A stretch of 10,766 bases of DNA from Rickettsiella sp. (GTDB lineage Bacteria; Pseudomonadota; Gammaproteobacteria; Diplorickettsiales; Diplorickettsiaceae), in NCBI GenBank assembly GCA_031119195.1, contig JAVHYG010000052.1, forward strand, positions 1 through 10,766. Reading direction: 5' to 3'. Under the pieces are notes generated by a model. The model was not told where the DNA came from. It did no database searches and worked only from the letters and a program-made list of their open reading frames with translations. The position numbers were made by a program, and so were the translations under genes. Shown one piece after another: positions 6,997 through 10,766 of this stretch. Numbering within the stretch: the first letter of the stretch is position 1; the number at the start of each line of letters is the position of its first letter.

Positions 6997-7593
6997 ATGT
7001 CAATTACTAACTATTTTAAAAAAAATAAAAAAATAAAAAATATTAAAAAAAATTTTTTATATAAAAATTTTATATTTTATATTTATATAAGCATTAAAGA
7101 TGCAGTTAGCTTACTTTTAACTGTAAAAAAATATTTTTTGAAAAAATTTTTATCGCAGTTAATTTACTTTACAAAAAAATATACTCCTATTGGATTAAAA
7201 ATAAAAATAAAATATAAAATTTTACTTTATCCTAAAACTATTCAACTTTTAAAAGCTGTCCGTGCATGGTTAAATAATTTCTCTAATCCTAAAAAAATAA
7301 TTTTTATCGACTATCTTTTAATTTCGCTCATCCGCTGGATATTTTTACCCATTTTAAACTCTATTTTAACTAAAAAAAAGTGGAAATCTCTTACTTTGCA
7401 ACAATTAAAACGTTCTCCTCAATTTAAAATAAAAGTAAAAAAAAATTCAAATTTGAATGTAAACCACAATAATATATATATAGAAATATCTTTTATAAAT
7501 ATAGAAAAAAACAATGCATTAACAAACACAACAGAACAAATTTATAAAGATTTAAAAGTACACTTACAATCCAGCCCATTAATAATAGATTAA
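6997..7593 (+). CDS. Hypothetical protein, lysine-rich, extremely A/T-rich gene
   Basis: I do not recognise this 198-residue ORF. About 35 residues are lysine, and Ile, Asn, Phe and Tyr are also abundant. Two hydrophobic stretches, residues 24-43 and 101-124 (IIFIDYLLISLIRWIFLPIL), could associate with membrane. The C-terminal 50 residues are more polar. The only methionine is the first; no Shine-Dalgarno precedes it, and it begins 40 bp after the palindromic element. A run of 79 bases without a single G or C (7012-7090) falls at its 5' end, so part of the coding bias may be compositional drift. In its favour, the frame stays open to a stop only 4 bp before the large glycosyltransferase gene, which itself has no ribosome-binding site and could depend on reinitiation. 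The middle (about 60-95) faintly resembles basic linker segments next to methyltransferase or glycosyltransferase domains in polysaccharide loci. Alternatives are a decayed gene or a chance open frame. Confidence 0.45.
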   Translation: MSITNYFKKNKKIKNIKKNFLYKNFIFYIYISIKDAVSLLLTVKKYFLKKFLSQLIYFTKKYTPIGLKIKIKYKILLYPKTIQLLKAVRAWLNNFSNPKKIIFIDYLLISLIRWIFLPILNSILTKKKWKSLTLQQLKRSPQFKIKVKKNSNLNVNHNNIYIEISFINIEKNNALTNTTEQIYKDLKVHLQSSPLIID

Positions 7594-7597
7594 TTAC

Positions 7598-10500
7598 ATG
7601 AGACTTATCATAGACTTACAAAGTGTACAAGGTATCAGTCGAAACCGAGGGATTGCTCGTTATAGTCTGGAATTAAGCAAAGCACTCATTCGTCAAGCAA
7701 ATCAGCATGAAATTTTTCTTTTATTAAATGCTAATTGTTCAAACACAATTGAATCCGTACGAAATATTTTCAATGATTTAATACCACAAGAACAAATCAA
7801 AGTTTTCGAATCTCCAACAAAAATTTCAGGCCATGATCATAAAAATTACTGGCGCATACAAGCCGCAGAAAAAATCAGAGAATATTTTTTAGAGAGTTTA
7901 TCGCCTGATATTGTCTATATTTCTAGCCCATTTGAAGGATGGATTGATGATGCCCCTATTTCAATTGGACACTTTAACCATAATTATCTCACTGTCTCTA
8001 CTTTATATGATCTAATTCCTTTCATATATCCCGATTTTTACATAAAAAATTCTGGGGCACCGCATTTTTTTATAAAAAAAATGCAATTTTTAAAACAAAT
8101 AGATTTTTTACTGACTATATCAGATTCCACTTCAAAGGAAGCGGTAGAGCTTCTTTCATTTCCTAGCGACCGTATTGCTAACTGTTCAGTTGGTGTAGAC
8201 AAAAAATTTATGTCTTGCGCTAACAGTGGAGAAAATTTACATGAATTAAAAGAATATGGAATTAAACGTGAATTTATATTTTATATTGGAGGATTTGACT
8301 TCCGAAAAAATGTCAGAAGACTTATAGAAGCTTTTTCACTTTTATCAACTGAACTAAGAAAAAAATACCAATTAGTTGTTATAGTCACTAGCACTGAATC
8401 ACTTATAGGCCACTTCACGCATGCCTACTGTACTCATTTTAAACTTAATGCAGATGAGGTTATTTTTATAAGCTATGTACCCGAAGATAAGCTTATAACT
8501 TTATATAGTACATGTAGCCTATTTGTGTTTCCATCACTGCATGAGGGTTTTGGCCTACCTATCATAGAAGCCATGGCCTGTGGCGCTCCTGTCATCAGCT
8601 CTAATGTTAGCAGCATGCCAGAAGCAACTGGCTGTCCGGAAGCTTTATTTGATCCAACGACACCACAAAGTATAGCCAAAAAAATAACTGAAGTTTTGAC
8701 AAACAAAAAATTACAAGAATTTCTTAAAGTACATGGCGCTAAACAAATAAAAAAATTTACGTGGGAAAACACAGCAAGAAAAACATTACAAATATTAGAA
8801 GATTTATATAAAAATAAAAAAAATTCGCTTATAACTATCGCGTCAAACTATAATAAAAAAAAATTAGCTTATATTTCTCCTTTACCAGGAGAAAAAACTG
8901 GGATTTCAGACTACAGTGCCCTAGTTGTACCTGAGCTCGCTTGTTTTTATGAAATAATATTGATTACTAACCAAACAATTATAGAGAACGACTGGCTAAA
9001 AGCAAATTTCTCAATAAGAAATGTAGATTGGTTTACAAAACATGCAAATTTATTTGATGTAGTTTTGTATCAATTTGGCAATTCAAATTTTCATTACTAC
9101 ATGCTAGATCTATTAAATGCTTATCCAGGTATTGTAGTATTACATGATTTTTTCTTAAGTGGACTATTTCATTGGACAAGCGTAAACATACCCAGTAAAA
9201 AAAACATTTTTTATCGTGCGTTGTATGATTCACATAGTTTTGCGGGAATCGCTCACCATCAAATAAAAGGTAGAGCAGATACCGTGAAACTATATCCTTG
9301 TAATATTTCAATTCTAAAAAGAGCATTAGGTATAATTACGCATTCTAACCATGCAATCAGCTTAGCAAAACGTTGGTATGGATCCTCAATTGCAAGAAGG
9401 TTTATTGCCGTAACGCCACCACATTTAAATAAAACTGTTTCAAATAATACTCAAAAAATAGCTAGGAATAATTTAGGCTTCACTCAAGATGATTTTATAA
9501 TTTGCTCATTTGGTTATCTACACCCCAATAAACTCAATCATCGTTTAATTTCAGCTTGTTTAACTTCTTTATTAACTAATAAACATAATATACATCTAAT
9601 TTTTATTGGAGAACGATATAGCGGTGATTATGATGAAAAACTATTAAATTTAATTAATTTAAACAAGCTACAAAAAAAAGTACATTTTACAAACTTTGTC
9701 AAAAAAGACTTCATGGAAAATTACTTTTTAGCAACTAACATCGCGGTGCAATTGCGCACTGATTCTCGAGGTGAAACCTCAGCAAGTTTATTAAATTGTT
9801 TATCTTATGGAATACCGACCATAGCGAATAATCATGGTAGTATTAAAGAAATCGATGATCAGGCTATGCTTAAATTAAATGATAATTTTACTGATGAAGA
9901 ATTAAATATAGCCATTTATAATCTTTACAAAAATGAAAACTTATGCAAAGAAATATCTATAAATGCTCTAGACTATATAAAAAAACATCATCATCCTGCT
10001 GAAACTGGAAAAAAATACTATAATGCTATTGAATATTTTTATCAACATAATGAAAATTACAAAGAAAATCATCTTATTAAGAATTTATCGAAAAGTATTA
10101 TTCAACAACCCAATGAAGAGGATCTAGTAACAGCAGCTAAAGCTATTTCGGCAAATCGTAGCGTAATAGGTCCTCCTCGATTACTTATGGATATTTCAGC
10201 ATTAAAAGAAAACATCCATACTGAGCAAGTCTATACAAACCTACTAATAGAATTTATAACCTCGTCATTACCTGATTTACGCATTGATGCTATCTATTAT
10301 AATATTACAAATAACCAGTATTATTGTGCTGTAGATTTTTTTGCGCAACAACTTCACCTTTCTGAAGGTGTCATTAACGATATGCCATTAGAAATTTCTT
10401 CTAGCGATACCTTACTAATCTTTAATATATCTAGACAAACACTAATACAATCTATTTCCACTATTGAAAATTGGCATGCAAAAGGTGTAAAAGTATACCT

Positions 10501-10766
10501 ATTAATGTCAAAAAAAAATATAAACAATAAAATTTTCTCAAACACAGAAGATCTAGAATTTCAAACAATATTAAAAAAATTAGCTATACTAGTAAACGGC
10601 TTTATTAGTTTGGAAAAAGAGGATTTACCCACACTCATACTATGGTTAAACTCTATCTCATATGAAAAAAATAATTCGCCAAAAATAGGATGTTTAGATC
10701 TAAAAAATAGTGACAAAACACTCAACGAATTACTAAAACTACTCATAAAACAACAATGGTCTACTG
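7598..10766 (+). CDS. Large multidomain GT4 glycosyltransferase (WbdA-like), 3' end outside window
   Basis: The frame is open from ATG 7598 to the right edge (1056 codons, no stop). Module 1 (about 1-410) starts MRLIIDLQSVQ with SRNRGIARYSLELSKAL, and has STLYDLIPFIYPDFY (134-148), LLTISDSTSKEAVELL, YIGGFDFRKN (229-238) and a full EX7E (Glu316/Glu324) in HEGFGLPIIEAMACG. Module 2 (about 420-830) starts YISPLPGEKTGISDYS (425-440), with GNSNFHYYMLDLL, VVLHDFFLSG (513-522), ITHSNHAISLAKRWYG, FGYLHPNK and RTDSRGETSASLLNCLSYG (720-738); here the second Glu of EX7E is absent, as I recall for this module class. Module 3 begins at RLLMDISAL (861-869) but is divergent. Multidomain GT4 proteins of this kind polymerise mannose or D-rhamnose O-antigen chains on the cytoplasmic side of the membrane, which suits the nearby manC and gmd. 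No Shine-Dalgarno is visible; the start fits the family N-terminus exactly. Donor and linkage are unknown. Confidence 0.93.
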   Translation, partial: MRLIIDLQSVQGISRNRGIARYSLELSKALIRQANQHEIFLLLNANCSNTIESVRNIFNDLIPQEQIKVFESPTKISGHDHKNYWRIQAAEKIREYFLESLSPDIVYISSPFEGWIDDAPISIGHFNHNYLTVSTLYDLIPFIYPDFYIKNSGAPHFFIKKMQFLKQIDFLLTISDSTSKEAVELLSFPSDRIANCSVGVDKKFMSCANSGENLHELKEYGIKREFIFYIGGFDFRKNVRRLIEAFSLLSTELRKKYQLVVIVTSTESLIGHFTHAYCTHFKLNADEVIFISYVPEDKLITLYSTCSLFVFPSLHEGFGLPIIEAMACGAPVISSNVSSMPEATGCPEALFDPTTPQSIAKKITEVLTNKKLQEFLKVHGAKQIKKFTWENTARKTLQILEDLYKNKKNSLITIASNYNKKKLAYISPLPGEKTGISDYSALVVPELACFYEIILITNQTIIENDWLKANFSIRNVDWFTKHANLFDVVLYQFGNSNFHYYMLDLLNAYPGIVVLHDFFLSGLFHWTSVNIPSKKNIFYRALYDSHSFAGIAHHQIKGRADTVKLYPCNISILKRALGIITHSNHAISLAKRWYGSSIARRFIAVTPPHLNKTVSNNTQKIARNNLGFTQDDFIICSFGYLHPNKLNHRLISACLTSLLTNKHNIHLIFIGERYSGDYDEKLLNLINLNKLQKKVHFTNFVKKDFMENYFLATNIAVQLRTDSRGETSASLLNCLSYGIPTIANNHGSIKEIDDQAMLKLNDNFTDEELNIAIYNLYKNENLCKEISINALDYIKKHHHPAETGKKYYNAIEYFYQHNENYKENHLIKNLSKSIIQQPNEEDLVTAAKAISANRSVIGPPRLLMDISALKENIHTEQVYTNLLIEFITSSLPDLRIDAIYYNITNNQYYCAVDFFAQQLHLSEGVINDMPLEISSSDTLLIFNISRQTLIQSISTIENWHAKGVKVYLLMSKKNINNKIFSNTEDLEFQTILKKLAILVNGFISLEKEDLPTLILWLNSISYEKNNSPKIGCLDLKNSDKTLNELLKLLIKQQWST

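Noticed and set aside
8473..9326. Two minus-strand open frames of about 100 codons (8473-8772 and 9033-9326)
   Set aside because: They are antisense to motif-rich parts of the multidomain transferase and show no family likeness.
10354..10746. Two short minus-strand open frames near the right edge
   Set aside because: They are antisense to the continuing transferase frame, which is open through both, and have no support of their own.

Overview
The window is a surface-polysaccharide (O-antigen or capsule type) biosynthesis locus from an A/T-rich bacterium. The protein motifs look gammaproteobacterial. Strong A/T bias, long A and T homopolymers, interspersed palindromic elements and a mosaic gene order would fit a host-associated lineage such as the Legionellales/Coxiellaceae-Rickettsiella group. 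That placement is an inference from general character, because the sequence contains no rRNA or other marker gene.

Layout. Positions 1-780 (+) carry the end of rfbA (rmlA) and the whole of rfbC (rmlC), overlapping as ATGA; these are two of the four dTDP-L-rhamnose genes. Positions 800-2918 (-) carry a GT2 transferase resembling WbbL-type rhamnosyltransferases and a GT4 transferase, separated by a 172-bp gap with locally high G+C and inverted repeats. Positions 3119-4606 (+) are manC, which makes GDP-mannose. Positions 4579-5721 (-) are a second GT4 transferase whose 3' end overlaps the manC 3' end by 28 bp. Positions 5852-6814 (+) are gmd, which makes GDP-4-keto-6-deoxymannose. A 147-bp palindromic MITE-like element (6811-6957) sits on the gmd stop codon. 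It is followed by an extremely A/T-rich, lysine-rich ORF of unknown function (6997-7593) and, 4 bp later, by the largest gene of the window. That gene (7598 to the right edge, at least 1056 codons, no stop seen) encodes a multidomain GT4 glycosyltransferase: two recognisable GT4 modules followed by the start of a third, divergent one.

How the genes fit together. Two activated-sugar routes are present: dTDP-L-rhamnose (rml genes) and GDP-mannose to GDP-4-keto-6-deoxymannose (manC, gmd). Four glycosyltransferases would use them. The combination of manC, gmd, single-domain GT4 enzymes and a multidomain GT4 protein recalls homopolymer or short-repeat mannan and D-rhamnan O-antigen loci (E. coli O9 WbdA/B, Pseudomonas A-band). 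The reductase or aminotransferase that finishes the Gmd product, and the export genes, are not in this window. Four strand switches and intergenic repeat elements suggest a locus assembled piecemeal.

No tRNA, rRNA, CRISPR array, transposase or phage gene was seen. No gene-free stretch exceeds 300 bases.
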